Shown: positions 9,566-18,970, counted from the stretch's first letter. The stretch is DNA of 64,000 bases from Pseudomonas eucalypticola (GCF_013374995.1 NZ_CP056030.1:1086501-1150500), one strand, 5' to 3'. The notes: generated by a model from the letters alone, not told the origin. Numbers and translations are program-made.

Positions 9566-10726
9566 ATGATCCCCACACCCCCGATCATGGAGCGTTCGCC
9601 CTTGCGCATTGCCAGCCTGTTCTTCGCCGCCCTTGCCAGCTTCCAGGCCCAGGCCGCCGTGCCGCCTGCCGTGGCCACCATCGACCGCAGCACCTGGCCG
9701 GAAACCCTCAGCTCGCCGGCGCTGTTCGACGTGGCTTCGCGGGCCGAGATTCTCATGTTCGCGCACACCCTGCTGCAGTCCGAGGCCCTGGATGACGCCG
9801 CCCTGGCCGACCGTCTGGACCTGCGCACGGTGAACATGCCAGCCATCAAGGATCTGCGCCAGCAGCTCTGGCAGCGACTGTGGCAGAACTACAACCAGGC
9901 CCAGCAGAGCTGCGGGCAGGACGCTTCCTTCTGTTTCGCCGTCGATAGCCTGGACGACCTGCGCACTCAGGCCAACAACTTCGCGGTAGCCCCTGACTCT
10001 TTTTATGCCAACTGGGGAGCGCCGGCACGCGTGTTCGACCTGATCTACCTGGACGAGCTGCTGCGCAAGGCGGCCCTGTCACCACAGATCAGCAGTGAAG
10101 TGCTGAAAGTTTCTGCGGATGAAATCAACGGCAGCGACTTCAACGACCGGGTATTCCTGCTCACGTTCGACAGCGGTCCCAGCATTGCGGTCGGCAGCAC
10201 CGAGTGGGTCGCCGACTTCCTGCGCACCCAGAGCATCAATGCCACGTTCTTCGTTCTGGGGCAGAACTTCGCCGGGCGCCGTGAACAAGGCGAGCCAGGC
10301 AGCCTGGAAGCCCTGTACAAGGGCCAATGCGTAGGCATCCAGGGTTGGCAGTACCGCTCACATGCCGACTGGAATGACTGGGAAGGCTCGATCACCCGCA
10401 CCACCACGGTGGTTGAGAATGAATTGCCCGACAATTATGTACCCCTGTTCCGACCGCCATACGGTACCCGCCGAGCAGACGCGGGGGTGTTCCTGGGGAC
10501 GCAACAAATGAAGGTGGCCCTCTGGGACATTGACTCGCAGGACAGCAACAGCCAGCTGACGGCCGAGCAGAGTGCTCAGCGGGTGCTGACCTTGATGCTG
10601 CTGTGGCGCCACGGGGTCATCGCATTCCACGATACCCAGGCGAAGGTGCAGACGGCATTACCCTGGTTGCTCACGCAGACCGCGCAGGCAGGCATCGGTT
10701 GGCAGGAATGTCGGCAATTTCAGTGA
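9566..10726 (+). CDS. Secreted NodB-fold polysaccharide deacetylase family protein, metal site altered
   Basis: 386 residues with a hydrophobic signal segment (about residues 12-31, ending AQA). The C-terminal half has the NodB motif series: TFDSG (200-204), RSHADW (264-269), RPPYG (296-300), [10 protein letters not shown] (317-326) and VIAFHD (351-356). In active enzymes motif 1 is TFDDG and motif 2 is HxxxH; here the second Asp is Ser203 and the first His is missing (only His266 remains), so two of the three metal ligands appear lost. It may be a non-catalytic binding protein or work by another mechanism. The ATG at 9566 is used; a second in-frame ATG at 9587 is possible but has no visible Shine-Dalgarno. 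It lies beside the alginate cluster, but a link to alginate is inference. Confidence 0.8.
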   Translation: MIPTPPIMERSPLRIASLFFAALASFQAQAAVPPAVATIDRSTWPETLSSPALFDVASRAEILMFAHTLLQSEALDDAALADRLDLRTVNMPAIKDLRQQLWQRLWQNYNQAQQSCGQDASFCFAVDSLDDLRTQANNFAVAPDSFYANWGAPARVFDLIYLDELLRKAALSPQISSEVLKVSADEINGSDFNDRVFLLTFDSGPSIAVGSTEWVADFLRTQSINATFFVLGQNFAGRREQGEPGSLEALYKGQCVGIQGWQYRSHADWNDWEGSITRTTTVVENELPDNYVPLFRPPYGTRRADAGVFLGTQQMKVALWDIDSQDSNSQLTAEQSAQRVLTLMLLWRHGVIAFHDTQAKVQTALPWLLTQTAQAGIGWQECRQFQ

Positions 10727-11084
10727 ACGTCGGGAAACGCCGAGAAAAATAAGCGTGAAGGGCGGGGCTGAAAAGGATTTGAAACAGCGTTGGGGTGGGG
10801 TGGACTTTTGACTTTACCGGTGCTTTTCGCCTGCGCCAAGCGTTATTCGTCATGCAGAAAAATAAACTTCAAAAAAGCGTCAAAGTGCTTTTTAACGTCA
10901 TGGGTTTTGCGGTATTACGAAGACAGATCGCCGAACCCTGCAGCACAGGTGGCGTCACCCGGCCCACCGTCCATTGCAGTTCCGTTCGTCCACAGCCCTC
11001 TGGGTCGTGCGGAAACGGCGGTCACTTCGCGGCGCAGCACCGTTCAGGTATTGCGTCGAACGGCTCTCTCAAAGGTGACCGAGT
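10727..11084. other. Intergenic region upstream of phoH-like gene
   Basis: 358 bp with no credible gene; short open frames here lack coding character. It contains A/T-rich stretches (about 10855-10915) and a good Shine-Dalgarno AGGTG about 8 bases before the ATG at 11085. No convincing promoter hexamers or terminator could be assigned by eye. Confidence 0.6.
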
Positions 11085-12479
11085 ATGGATGATCAAGGAC
11101 GCACCATTTCTTCCGACAAGCCAATCCTTTATGTGCTCGATACCAATGTACTGATCCACGATCCAAACGCGCTGCTGAATTTCGAAGAACACCACGTCGC
11201 CGTCCCCATGACCGTGCTGGAGGAACTGGACAAACTCAAAAGCGGCAAGCAATCGGTGGCTGCCGAATGCCGTCAGGCGATCCGCCTGATCGATCAGACC
11301 CTGGGCGATGCCAGCCCGGCCGATGTCGAGCTGGGCGTGCCTATCCAGCGCGGCAAGGGGGCCCCGAAAGGCTTCCTGTCCATCCTCATGACCAAGGGCG
11401 GCCCACCCACCACCGTGCTGCCGGGCAACCTCAACGACAACATCATCATCAACCAGCTGGTCGACCTGCACGAGCGCAAGAAGGACTGGGACGTGGTCCT
11501 GGTCACCAAAGACATCAACATGCGCCTCAAGGCCCGTGCCTGCGGTATCGCGGCCGAGGACTACAGCACCGACCAGTTGGTGGATGACGTCTCGCTGCTG
11601 TCGCGTGGCTACCACGAGATGACCGGCTCCTTCTGGGACCGCGTCAGCAAGGTCGAGACCCGCCAGGACCACGGCCGCACCTGGCACCGCGTGCAATTGC
11701 AGGAGCAGTTGCCCGCCGTGCACATCAATGAATTCATCATTGATGAACAGGGGTTCGTGGGCTGGATCAAGGGCGTGAAAGACGACGAACTGATGCTGCT
11801 GGACCTGCACCAGGAGCCGTTGCTGCACCAGGAAGCCTGGGGCCTGAAACCCCGTGACATCCACCAGGCGTTGGCGCTGTTCGCCTTGCTCGACCCGGAC
11901 ATCCACCTGGTCAACCTGACCGGCGCCGCCGGTTCCGGCAAAACCATCCTGGCCCTGGCCGCGGCCATCGAGCAGACCATGGTCAGCAAGCGCTACCGGC
12001 GCATCATCGCCACCCGCAGCGTGCAGGGGCTGGACCAGGAAATCGGCTTCCTGCCGGGCACCGAAGCCGAGAAGATGGAGCCTTGGCTGGGCGCCATCAC
12101 CGATAACCTCGAAGCGTTGCACATGGACGATGAGAACACCCATGGCAGTGTCGATTACATCCTCAGCAAGGTGCCGCTGCAGTTCAAATCCCTGAACTAC
12201 ATTCGCGGCCGCTCGTTCCAGCAGAGCCTGATCCTGATCGACGAATGCCAGAACCTGACCCCGCACCAGATGAAAACCATCATCACCCGTGCCGGTGCCG
12301 GTTCCAAGGTGATCTGCTTGGGCAACCTCGCGCAGATCGACACCCCATACCTGTCGGCGCCCAGCTCGGGCCTCACCTACCTGACCGAGCGTTTCAAGGA
12401 CTTCCCCAACGGCGTGCACATTACCCTGCAAGGCGTACCGCGCTCGATACTGGCCGAGTACGCGGAGTCGCATCTGTAA
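11085..12479 (+). CDS. PIN domain-PhoH family ATPase
   Basis: 464 residues, a fusion of an N-terminal PIN nuclease-like domain and a C-terminal PhoH P-loop ATPase (the YlaK/PhoH2 architecture, studied as RNA helicase/RNases in other bacteria). The PIN domain begins YVLDTNVLIHDP with Asp19. The ATPase has Walker A GAAGSGKT (280-287) and Walker B LILIDE (382-387). It is therefore a candidate RNA-processing enzyme; involvement in phosphate stress is only implied by the name. It is convergent with the fimbrial operon, separated by 49 bp that hold a hairpin. Confidence 0.9.
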   Translation: MDDQGRTISSDKPILYVLDTNVLIHDPNALLNFEEHHVAVPMTVLEELDKLKSGKQSVAAECRQAIRLIDQTLGDASPADVELGVPIQRGKGAPKGFLSILMTKGGPPTTVLPGNLNDNIIINQLVDLHERKKDWDVVLVTKDINMRLKARACGIAAEDYSTDQLVDDVSLLSRGYHEMTGSFWDRVSKVETRQDHGRTWHRVQLQEQLPAVHINEFIIDEQGFVGWIKGVKDDELMLLDLHQEPLLHQEAWGLKPRDIHQALALFALLDPDIHLVNLTGAAGSGKTILALAAAIEQTMVSKRYRRIIATRSVQGLDQEIGFLPGTEAEKMEPWLGAITDNLEALHMDDENTHGSVDYILSKVPLQFKSLNYIRGRSFQQSLILIDECQNLTPHQMKTIITRAGAGSKVICLGNLAQIDTPYLSAPSSGLTYLTERFKDFPNGVHITLQGVPRSILAEYAESHL

Positions 12480-12496
12480 CCCATGCCCAAGGCATC

Positions 12497-12519
12497 GCCC
12501 GCTCCCGTACGGGGCGGGC
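12497..12519. terminator. Bidirectional hairpin between phoH-like gene and fimbrial operon
   Basis: GCCCGCTCC (12497-12505) pairs with GGGGCGGGC (12511-12519) around a 5-base loop, with one G-T pair. It sits between two convergent stop codons (12479 and 12529). A short T-run (TTTT) follows about 9 bases later on the plus strand, so it is a plausible but not strong terminator. Confidence 0.5.
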
Positions 12520-12528
12520 GGTGGCCTT

Positions 12529-13254
12529 TTACCCGTCGAACGCTTCTTCGCGGCGCTGCGCGCCTTCCTCGATGATAAATCGGTAGCTGCGCCCAGTCTG
12601 TTTTTCGAATACCAGGCGTCTGCCCGGCAGCACGTGGTGCTTGGTGGGTGGCCGACAGTCCTTGCCGTCCATGGAGCAATCGTTGAAGTGGTCGATCACC
12701 ACCGTGGCGTTACCGCCGTTGGGCACGATGAAGCGCTGGGGCTCATGAACCACCTGGGTGTCATAGCGCGCTTGGGCCGGTTTCACGAACACTACCGCGC
12801 CGTAGCCGGCCAGAATACTCACCCCGGCCTGGAGTGAGTCGTCATATTCCCGTGCTTCCTCGACCGTGAGCCCGAAACCGTCATTGATCTCCGGCAATAC
12901 CGGGATAAACCGCAAGCGGAAGTAGCGTTCCCTGTCCCGCGTCCCGCGGTACAGCAGGCGCACCTGCTGCATGCCCTTGGCTGGCACGATCAGCCGCGCC
13001 GGGCTGGCCACCAACGCGCGTTCATCCACCCCCAGCCCGTCCATCGACACCTCGGTGGCCTTGCCGTCGGCGCCATAAACCAGTTCGGCGACCATCACCT
13101 TGACGAAGGCCGTGCGGTCGCCGCCGTTGTAGATCTTTTTCAGCGATGTGCTGCGCTGTGGGTCCAGATAATCGTAAAGGCTGCCGATGTTCAGTTCCGG
13201 GCCGGCCTGAACGGAGAGTGACATCAAGCCAAGCAGTAACAGCGCGTATTTCAT
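12529..13254 (-). CDS. Fimbrial periplasmic chaperone (alternate/CS1-Cbl type)
   Basis: 241 residues with a signal peptide (about 1-18, ending VQA). The remainder reads as two Ig-like beta domains, with segments ASPARLIVPAKGMQQVRLLY, typical of donor-strand chaperones, and a C-terminal half with ERYFRLRFIPVLPE. It would hold pilin subunits in the periplasm and pass them to the usher. It is the last gene of the four-gene operon, 10 bp after the tip gene. The low similarity to PapD-type chaperones and the operon content point to the alternate class. It is assigned by context and fold motifs; the exact family is less certain. Confidence 0.8.
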   Translation of the reverse strand: MKYALLLLGLMSLSVQAGPELNIGSLYDYLDPQRSTSLKKIYNGGDRTAFVKVMVAELVYGADGKATEVSMDGLGVDERALVASPARLIVPAKGMQQVRLLYRGTRDRERYFRLRFIPVLPEINDGFGLTVEEAREYDDSLQAGVSILAGYGAVVFVKPAQARYDTQVVHEPQRFIVPNGGNATVVIDHFNDCSMDGKDCRPPTKHHVLPGRRLVFEKQTGRSYRFIIEEGAQRREEAFDG

Positions 13255-13264
13255 GGAAGCGACC

Positions 13265-14452
13265 TCAAGGGTTGGCGTCGAATATCAGGATGATGTTGCC
13301 TTGGTACTTTTCACCCCGGTACCGGATCATCGCGGCCAGGTTGCTGCCGTCCACGTCAAAATGCAGCGTGCCGGGCTGACTGGACGCCTGGGCGGGGGGC
13401 GTGATCAACGTGGCGTTGGCCGCGCCCACATACAGACGGGCACGCTCTACGGCCTGGGGTCCCATGCTGAACGTCCCGGGCAGGGTGAGGGCAGTGGTGA
13501 CCGGTACGTATTCGTCCAGACGCGGATGTTTCATGGCGCAGCGGGCGTTGCTCACGTACTGGCAGGTGAGGTACACGGCAAAGGTACCGCTGGCCCACAA
13601 CCGCAGTGGCGCGTTGTGGTACAGGCGCTCGGGCAGTCGGTTGGTCATCAGGTAACTCTGCCAGCCGCCGGGCGGGTTCAGCGCCACTTCGGTATTGGCG
13701 GCGGGCAGGTCCACGCGGATGTCGTGCATCACGGTGAACCGGTAGCGGAAGGTAATGGTGTCGCCGCCCTCGCGGAGGGTGCCGAAGTCGAACCCTTCTC
13801 CTGCCAGCAGGGGGTAGTCGACGGTGCCCTCCCAGGTGCCCGGGCTTAGGGTGGCTACCTCCGGGAATTGCGGCTCGAACGCTACGCCATTGTCACTGAT
13901 GACCACCTCCTCTATCCGCCCGTTGCCTGTGGCCATGCTGCTGCAAGGAGCGGGATTGGTGGGCGAGGACACTATCCACAGGTATTGGGTCCAGCCGCCG
14001 CCGTCGATGGGGCTGCTGGCCCTGGAACAACCGCCGGTGACATCGATCAGCATGGTCACTCCGGACAGGTAGGTAACCTTCTGGCTGATGGAGCTGAAGG
14101 TCATGTTCATGGTGGCCGTTTCGCCGTTGCTCAGGTTACGCAAGGTCAACTGCCGCTTGGGGGGCAGGTGAGCGTAGACCCTGTCCCGGGCATTGGTGGA
14201 AGCGAGGTCGACGGATTTGCTGAAGCTGCCGGGCAAATCGACCGTCCACCTGACGTTGCAGTAACCAGGGCCGAACCGGTTGCAGAAGGCTGCCTGCGGG
14301 GTGGTATTGACGTATTTGCTGCCCTCTACCCGAGCAGTGACCAAAACCTCGGCGGCACTGGCCCACGGTCCGGCCAGGCAGGCCATGGCGAGGGCGAGGC
14401 CAAGTGCCGCGCGGGTGAGCATGGCCCCGGGCCGTCTGAACATGTTCTTCAT
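13265..14452 (-). CDS. CS1-type fimbrial tip/minor subunit (CblD/CfaE-like)
   Basis: 395 residues; a signal peptide after a basic N-terminus (MKNMFRRPGAM...) ends near PWASAAE. The chain is beta-rich with paired cysteines (for example CNRFGPGYCNV and CQYVSNARC), consistent with a two-domain tip adhesin whose C-terminal pilin domain ends with a beta strand (QGNIILIFDANP). In CS1/Cbl systems the tip protein starts fibre assembly and binds the target. Its start codon overlaps the usher stop by 4 bp, so the two are likely coupled. The receptor cannot be deduced. Confidence 0.78.
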   Translation of the reverse strand: MKNMFRRPGAMLTRAALGLALAMACLAGPWASAAEVLVTARVEGSKYVNTTPQAAFCNRFGPGYCNVRWTVDLPGSFSKSVDLASTNARDRVYAHLPPKRQLTLRNLSNGETATMNMTFSSISQKVTYLSGVTMLIDVTGGCSRASSPIDGGGWTQYLWIVSSPTNPAPCSSMATGNGRIEEVVISDNGVAFEPQFPEVATLSPGTWEGTVDYPLLAGEGFDFGTLREGGDTITFRYRFTVMHDIRVDLPAANTEVALNPPGGWQSYLMTNRLPERLYHNAPLRLWASGTFAVYLTCQYVSNARCAMKHPRLDEYVPVTTALTLPGTFSMGPQAVERARLYVGAANATLITPPAQASSQPGTLHFDVDGSNLAAMIRYRGEKYQGNIILIFDANP

Positions 14453-16971
14453 CCTGCGTCCTCTTCGTCGTTCACCCCAGCTGCGGCCAGGTTATCGGGG
14501 CTGCAGCGCTGGTCGCCGACCAACAGCACCTCGTTTTCGCGGCGGGTGTTCTTGCCGTCGAGTTTGAGCAGGCACAGGTGGGTGCCGCGGTGGCGCACTT
14601 CCAGCGTTGGGGTCGATTCGCTCATTTCCACCGCGAAGAAGCCGTCCGCTTCGCTCAGCCCGCGGCTGGCATGGTTGATCACCAGTGCGCCCTTGATAGG
14701 GGCGCCACCGGCATCGAGCAGGCGCCCCAGCACGGTCACCGTGCGCATGATGCGTACCTTCTTGTAGGCGACACCGCCGCGGTTGAGGTGGTAGCTCAGG
14801 CTCGTGGGTTGAAGGGTTGCGGCATGGGCATGGGGGCCGTCGAAGTCCAGATTGACCTGCCCGGGGCGGTAGGCGCTGACCGGGATGATATTGCGCCCCG
14901 GGCGTAGTTCGGCGCTGGGACCGTTGCGGTCGTCGGCGCGCAGCCTGACGGCGTCGAAGTCGGTCTCCACATCAACGATCATGCCCGCCTCATAGGGTTG
15001 CAGGTCACCGCTGATAGCCATTTTTCCTGCGCCCAGGGCCACGGTGCTCTCCAGGTTGATGCCTGCGCTCAGCTCATTGTCGTAGGATGAGTTCTGCAGG
15101 TAGGAATCGCCATATACCGCGCGGTTCTGGACCTGCGCCATCGCCGCCAGTCCCGTGCCATAGCGATCCGCGCTGACGGTACCCAGCACATTGCGTAAGG
15201 TGTGGTGTTCTACCGGTTGCTGGTAGGTGATTGAGACGTTCTGGTCGCGTGTGCCGTCTCGGGCCGTGGTGGTGCCCAGGGTGCCGGACAGTCGGCGACC
15301 GTCAGTGCCCAAGCTCATGCTCAGGGTGAGATTGACACCACGGTTACGCTCGCCGTTGGTGCCTGGGGTGGCGGGTCGGTCGAACACCGACGCTCGCCAA
15401 TGGGCGTTGGAACCCAGCAACCGTCCGTGATACATCAGGCCCAGGTCCAATGAGGTACCACCGTACAGTCCATCGCTGCGGCCGACCCGAGCAGTGGTGC
15501 TGATTCTGCTGTCCACCCGATGCAGCCACGACAGCGAGCTCTGCGTGACAACCTGGTCAGGCGGGCGCTGCCGTTCGCCAATTAGCCTTGGGTAGCGCTG
15601 CCAGCTCTGGCTCTGGCTCAAGACCAGGTTGCCGGCGGCGTAGGTCCATAAGCCTTGCAGGTCATAGCCCTGGCCATGGTGATCGGTCTGGAACAGGTTG
15701 GCGTACAACTTGAGGCTGTTGGCCGCATCCCAGTCGATCGAGGTGCCGTACTGGTCGTAGCCACTGACCTGCTGTAGATATCCACCCACCACGACCCGCG
15801 AGTGCAGCAAGTAGTTGAACAACGCACCCGCACTGAGGCTGTGGTCGTTGTCGTCTTCCCAATTGCTGAGCAGCGTGCTTCGTTGCCCCAGGTAGAGGTT
15901 GTAGCGCCAGCGCTCCAGGGGGTTATGCCAGTTCGCGGGTTTGTAGATGAACGCCTCGTTGCTGGCTGTGACTTGGCCGTCTTCCAGCACTCGCACCTCC
16001 ACGTCATAAATACCCCCAGGTAGTACCCTGGTATCGATGGCTTGCAGACCGGGTTGCACAGGCTGGCTGTTGATCAATACGCCGTCACGGTAGATTTCTA
16101 CCACGCCAGGCCGGTTGGGAGTGACATGGATGGGGGTTGCGGAGGGGCTCGCGTTATTGACCGCCAGACTGTCGCTGGTGCCATACATCAGGCCCAGCGT
16201 GGTATCGGGCGTGTCACCCAGCAGGCGTGGCTGGCGCACCAAGCCTTGGGCATTCGGGGTGAAATAGCCGAGGCGGTAGAAGCGGTCCTGGTCCAGTCGT
16301 TCGGCATAAAGCTGGTCCAGGCGGTGCCGGGTCCGGTCCAGGCTGTCGCTGCTACGATCTACCTGGGCCTGGCCCAGGGTGGTCCAGGCGCCCAGGCTGC
16401 CCTTGCCTTGCAGGGCGTAGCGGCCGTTCTGCTCGCGATCACCGCCGGCGATGTTGAGCTGGTTGCGCAAGAGCAGGCCATGGCTGCCGTGGGCAGGTGG
16501 GGCGTGGTAAAGCGCCGCGGTAGTGGGCTGCTCCACGGCCTGGGTCAGAATCGAGAGTTGCGAATTGCTGAGGTCGTAGTGCAGGGCCACCAGGCCGTTA
16601 TCGCAGTGCTGGCTACAGTTGCCCAGGGGTTTTGCCGTGGCGAGATACTGGGCCCAGCGCTGGCGCTGGCTGTCGGGTTCCTGACTGTCCTCGGTGGCGG
16701 TGAACTCGATCAGTTGCACTTGCTCACGGCGGTCCAGGGTGATCATGGCTTCGCCCAGCAACCGGCTGTCCAGGTCGACGCGCACTGCCAGGGGCACTTC
16801 GAAGAAATGCTCGGAGAATTCGCGCGGCAGTCCTTCGGCCTGGCTGAGCAGGCCTGACGGCGCGCGCGGCGCAGGCACGCTGTCCGCCCAGGCGGGTGCG
16901 ATTGGCAGGGTCAGCAACAGCAGGGCCATTGCCGTGCGTTCGGCTTTCGCCAAGGTGCAGGTGATCAACAT
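14449..16971 (-). CDS. Outer-membrane fimbrial usher (alternate chaperone-usher class)
   Basis: 840 residues, the expected usher size. It would form the outer-membrane pore that orders and secretes pilins. Visible features: signal peptide near residues 15-29 (LLLLTLPIAPAWA), an N-terminal Cys pair (CSQHCDNG), a long barrel region rich in Tyr/Ser/Gln strands with LPGGIYDVEVRVLEDG, and a C-terminal plug-like Ig segment with a final Cys pair (HLCLLKL and DQRCSPDN). No strong Shine-Dalgarno precedes the ATG at 16971; an in-frame ATG 14 codons later is an alternative. It lies about 90 bp downstream of the pilin gene. Confidence 0.85.
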   Translation of the reverse strand: MLITCTLAKAERTAMALLLLTLPIAPAWADSVPAPRAPSGLLSQAEGLPREFSEHFFEVPLAVRVDLDSRLLGEAMITLDRREQVQLIEFTATEDSQEPDSQRQRWAQYLATAKPLGNCSQHCDNGLVALHYDLSNSQLSILTQAVEQPTTAALYHAPPAHGSHGLLLRNQLNIAGGDREQNGRYALQGKGSLGAWTTLGQAQVDRSSDSLDRTRHRLDQLYAERLDQDRFYRLGYFTPNAQGLVRQPRLLGDTPDTTLGLMYGTSDSLAVNNASPSATPIHVTPNRPGVVEIYRDGVLINSQPVQPGLQAIDTRVLPGGIYDVEVRVLEDGQVTASNEAFIYKPANWHNPLERWRYNLYLGQRSTLLSNWEDDNDHSLSAGALFNYLLHSRVVVGGYLQQVSGYDQYGTSIDWDAANSLKLYANLFQTDHHGQGYDLQGLWTYAAGNLVLSQSQSWQRYPRLIGERQRPPDQVVTQSSLSWLHRVDSRISTTARVGRSDGLYGGTSLDLGLMYHGRLLGSNAHWRASVFDRPATPGTNGERNRGVNLTLSMSLGTDGRRLSGTLGTTTARDGTRDQNVSITYQQPVEHHTLRNVLGTVSADRYGTGLAAMAQVQNRAVYGDSYLQNSSYDNELSAGINLESTVALGAGKMAISGDLQPYEAGMIVDVETDFDAVRLRADDRNGPSAELRPGRNIIPVSAYRPGQVNLDFDGPHAHAATLQPTSLSYHLNRGGVAYKKVRIMRTVTVLGRLLDAGGAPIKGALVINHASRGLSEADGFFAVEMSESTPTLEVRHRGTHLCLLKLDGKNTRRENEVLLVGDQRCSPDNLAAAGVNDEEDAG

Positions 16972-17065
16972 AGGTTTACACAGGCGAAGGGCCGCCGAAC
17001 CTGCCGCTGGGGCAAGGGCAGGCTGGAGGGCAAGGGGTATTCAGGAAGGGGCAGGGCTCATCGAC

Positions 17066-17545
17066 TCACGGGTCCGGCGTTTCAAAGACGACGTTGACGA
17101 TGCCCTGATAGTTACCGGCCACGTACCCGGTGCCAGGTTTCGCGCCGGCGGTCACGCGGAAGTCGACGACGGTGCCCGCCGACGCATCAGCGGCAGCGAC
17201 CACGTCCTGTCCGGCCAGCGTCAAGTTCTTGCCGCCCACCGAAACGGTCAACGGAATGCTGTTGGTGCCGCTGGTCATGGACGCCTGGTTCAGTACCTTG
17301 GCCTGGATGGCACCCGTGCTGCTCTTGACCGATAGTTGCTTGTGGATGGGTTCAAGGCCGCCGTCCGCGGGGCGGAAGCTCATGTTTTGCGGGTCGTTCA
17401 TCCAGTTGCCACCCAGTGGTTCCACGTAGAAGGTATCGGTGGGGATCGTGGCGGTGACGGTGACGGTGTGGTCGATGCGCTGTGCGGCAAATGCTGAACC
17501 GGCGACCAGCAGGGCCAAGGGTAAAGCGAGCAAGCTGCGTTTCAT
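17066..17545 (-). CDS. CS1/Cbl-type major fimbrial subunit
   Basis: 159 residues: signal peptide of about 20 residues ([20 protein letters not shown]), then a small beta-rich domain with no cysteines, ending in an NVVFETP strand. The absence of the pilin disulphide and the position ahead of an alternate usher and a CblD-like tip match the CS1/Cbl major pilin rather than type 1 pilin. The ATG at 17545 is chosen for the signal peptide and for AGGAG 10 bases upstream. First gene of the operon; its promoter must lie in the gap shared with moaC. Confidence 0.82.
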   Translation of the reverse strand: MKRSLLALPLALLVAGSAFAAQRIDHTVTVTATIPTDTFYVEPLGGNWMNDPQNMSFRPADGGLEPIHKQLSVKSSTGAIQAKVLNQASMTSGTNSIPLTVSVGGKNLTLAGQDVVAAADASAGTVVDFRVTAGAKPGTGYVAGNYQGIVNVVFETPDP

Positions 17546-17644
17546 GGGTTGAAAACTCCTGTCAGGGTGAGGTCGCGATGGCGTGGCAGTGCCATGGGGC
17601 ATGCTTGCCAACAGACAGTTAAGAATTGTCCAGTGGGCGGATCA

Positions 17645-17689
17645 GTAGGAAAGTCGGACAAATCCCAAACTTTCTGCGAAATTTCCTAC
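17645..17689. promoter_or_regulatory. Inverted repeat in the fimbriae-moaC divergent promoter region
   Basis: GTAGGAAA (17645-17652) is mirrored by TTTCCTAC (17682-17689), and an inner AGGAAAGT/ACTTTCT pair (17648-17655 and 17669-17675) overlaps it. The site lies about 100 bp upstream of the pilin start. It looks like an operator for a dimeric regulator; which one cannot be said. Confidence 0.4.
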
Positions 17690-17764
17690 AGGCGCTTCAA
17701 GGGGCTCATGCACGGTTCGGGCATCGGGTTTACAATCGAACATTCATTCTCAGGAGCAGGCCCC

Positions 17765-18238
17765 GTGCTGACCCATCTCGATTCCCAAGGCCGTGCCAAC
17801 ATGGTTGATGTCACCGACAAGGCGGTGACGTCACGTGAAGCGGTGGCCGAGGCCCGGGTGCGGATGCGCCCGCAAACGCTGAAAATGATCGTCGACGGCG
17901 AGCACCCCAAGGGCGACGTGTTCGCCGTGGCGCGTATCGCCGGCATCCAGGCGGCAAAGAAGACCAGTGACCTGATTCCCCTGTGCCACCCGCTGATGCT
18001 CACCAGCGTCAAGGTCGAGCTGAGCGCCGACGGCGAAGACGCCGTGCTGATCCGCGCCCGCTGCAAGCTGGCCGGGCAGACCGGGGTGGAAATGGAGGCG
18101 TTGACGGCCGCCAGCATCGCCGCCTTGACGATCTATGACATGTGCAAGGCCGTGGACAAGGGCATGGTCATCGACACCGTGCGGCTGCTGGAAAAGCTCG
18201 GCGGCAAGAGCGGCCACTACCAGGCGGACCCGGCATGA
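17765..18238 (+). CDS. moaC: Cyclic pyranopterin monophosphate synthase MoaC
   Basis: 157 residues. Acts with MoaA to make cyclic pyranopterin monophosphate in molybdenum cofactor synthesis. Conserved segments seen: [39 protein letters not shown] and KAVDKGM. The GTG at 17765 is chosen because the family begins LTHLDxxGxAxMVDV and AGGAG lies 8 bases upstream; the open frame upstream has no family similarity. The stop overlaps the moaD start (ATGA). moaA is not in this window. Confidence 0.95.
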   Translation: MLTHLDSQGRANMVDVTDKAVTSREAVAEARVRMRPQTLKMIVDGEHPKGDVFAVARIAGIQAAKKTSDLIPLCHPLMLTSVKVELSADGEDAVLIRARCKLAGQTGVEMEALTAASIAALTIYDMCKAVDKGMVIDTVRLLEKLGGKSGHYQADPA

Positions 18239-18480
18239 AGATCAAGGTGGTGTACTTTGCTCGTTACCGGGAAGCCATGGGCATGGATGGCGAGGAATTG
18301 GTGGGTACTTTCGCTACCCTGGCGGACGTGCGCCAGGAGTTGCTGGAGCGTGGCGGCAACTGGAGCGTGCTGGGCGAGAGCGCTGTGATGTGCGCCCGCA
18401 ACCAGGATCTGTGCAAGCTCGAAGAGCCGGTAGCCGACGGCGATGAAGTGGCTTTCTTTCCACCCGTGACCGGAGGCTGA
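18235..18480 (+). CDS. moaD: Molybdopterin synthase small subunit MoaD
   Basis: 81 residues, ubiquitin-like fold. It carries the sulfur, as a C-terminal thiocarboxylate, that MoaE uses to form the dithiolene of molybdopterin. The C-terminus ends FFPPVTGG, with the Gly-Gly needed for activation. It overlaps moaC by 4 bp and precedes moaE by 2 bp, so the three are one translational unit. Confidence 0.95.
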   Translation: MKIKVVYFARYREAMGMDGEELVGTFATLADVRQELLERGGNWSVLGESAVMCARNQDLCKLEEPVADGDEVAFFPPVTGG

Positions 18481-18482
18481 CC

Positions 18483-18938
18483 ATGGCCGTGCGAGTTCAG
18501 CCAGGCGCATTCGACCCCGGGGCCGAGGTCAATGCCATGCACGCAGCCAACGTCGGCGTCGGCGCGGTGGTGAGTTTCGTCGGGTATGTGCGCGACTTCA
18601 ACGATGGGCTGGAGGTGTCAGGGATGTTCCTGGAACACTACCCGGGCATGACCGAAAAGGCCCTGGGCAAGATCATCGTCGAGGCCGAGCAGCGCTGGCC
18701 GTTGCTCAAGGTCGAAGTGTTGCACCGCATCGGCGCCCTCGAGCCGGGGGAGCCGATCGTGTTCGTCGGCGTGGCAAGCGCCCACCGCCAGGCGGCGTTC
18801 GATGCCTGCAACTTCATCATGGATTACCTGAAGACCCGCGCGCCGTTCTGGAAGAAAGAGCAGACCACCCACGGTGAGCGGTGGGTAGACGGCAAGGCCA
18901 GCGACGACCAGGCGGCCGAACGCTGGCAGCAGCGGTAA
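18483..18938 (+). CDS. moaE: Molybdopterin synthase catalytic subunit MoaE
   Basis: 151 residues. Transfers sulfur from MoaD to cyclic pyranopterin monophosphate. Family segments seen: VVSFVGYVRDF near the N-terminus, LEHYPGMTEKAL, and the C-terminal FIMDYLKTRAPFWKKE with the catalytic lysines. Last gene of moaCDE; a hairpin follows 4 bp after the stop. Nothing unusual. Confidence 0.95.
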   Translation: MAVRVQPGAFDPGAEVNAMHAANVGVGAVVSFVGYVRDFNDGLEVSGMFLEHYPGMTEKALGKIIVEAEQRWPLLKVEVLHRIGALEPGEPIVFVGVASAHRQAAFDACNFIMDYLKTRAPFWKKEQTTHGERWVDGKASDDQAAERWQQR

Positions 18939-18941
18939 TCG

Positions 18942-18962
18942 TTCCCGAGCGTTGCTCGGGAA
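18942..18962. terminator. Hairpin between moaE and rhlB
   Basis: TTCCCGAGC and GCTCGGGAA form a perfect 9-bp stem with a 3-base loop, between two convergent stop codons. There is no U-run on either side, so it may act as a 3'-end hairpin rather than a strong terminator. Confidence 0.5.
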
Positions 18963-18970
18963 GCAGGCGG

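Noticed and set aside
10795..11154. 119-codon frame overlapping the phoH-like start
   Set aside because: No Shine-Dalgarno or similarity, and it conflicts with the well-supported ATG at 11085.
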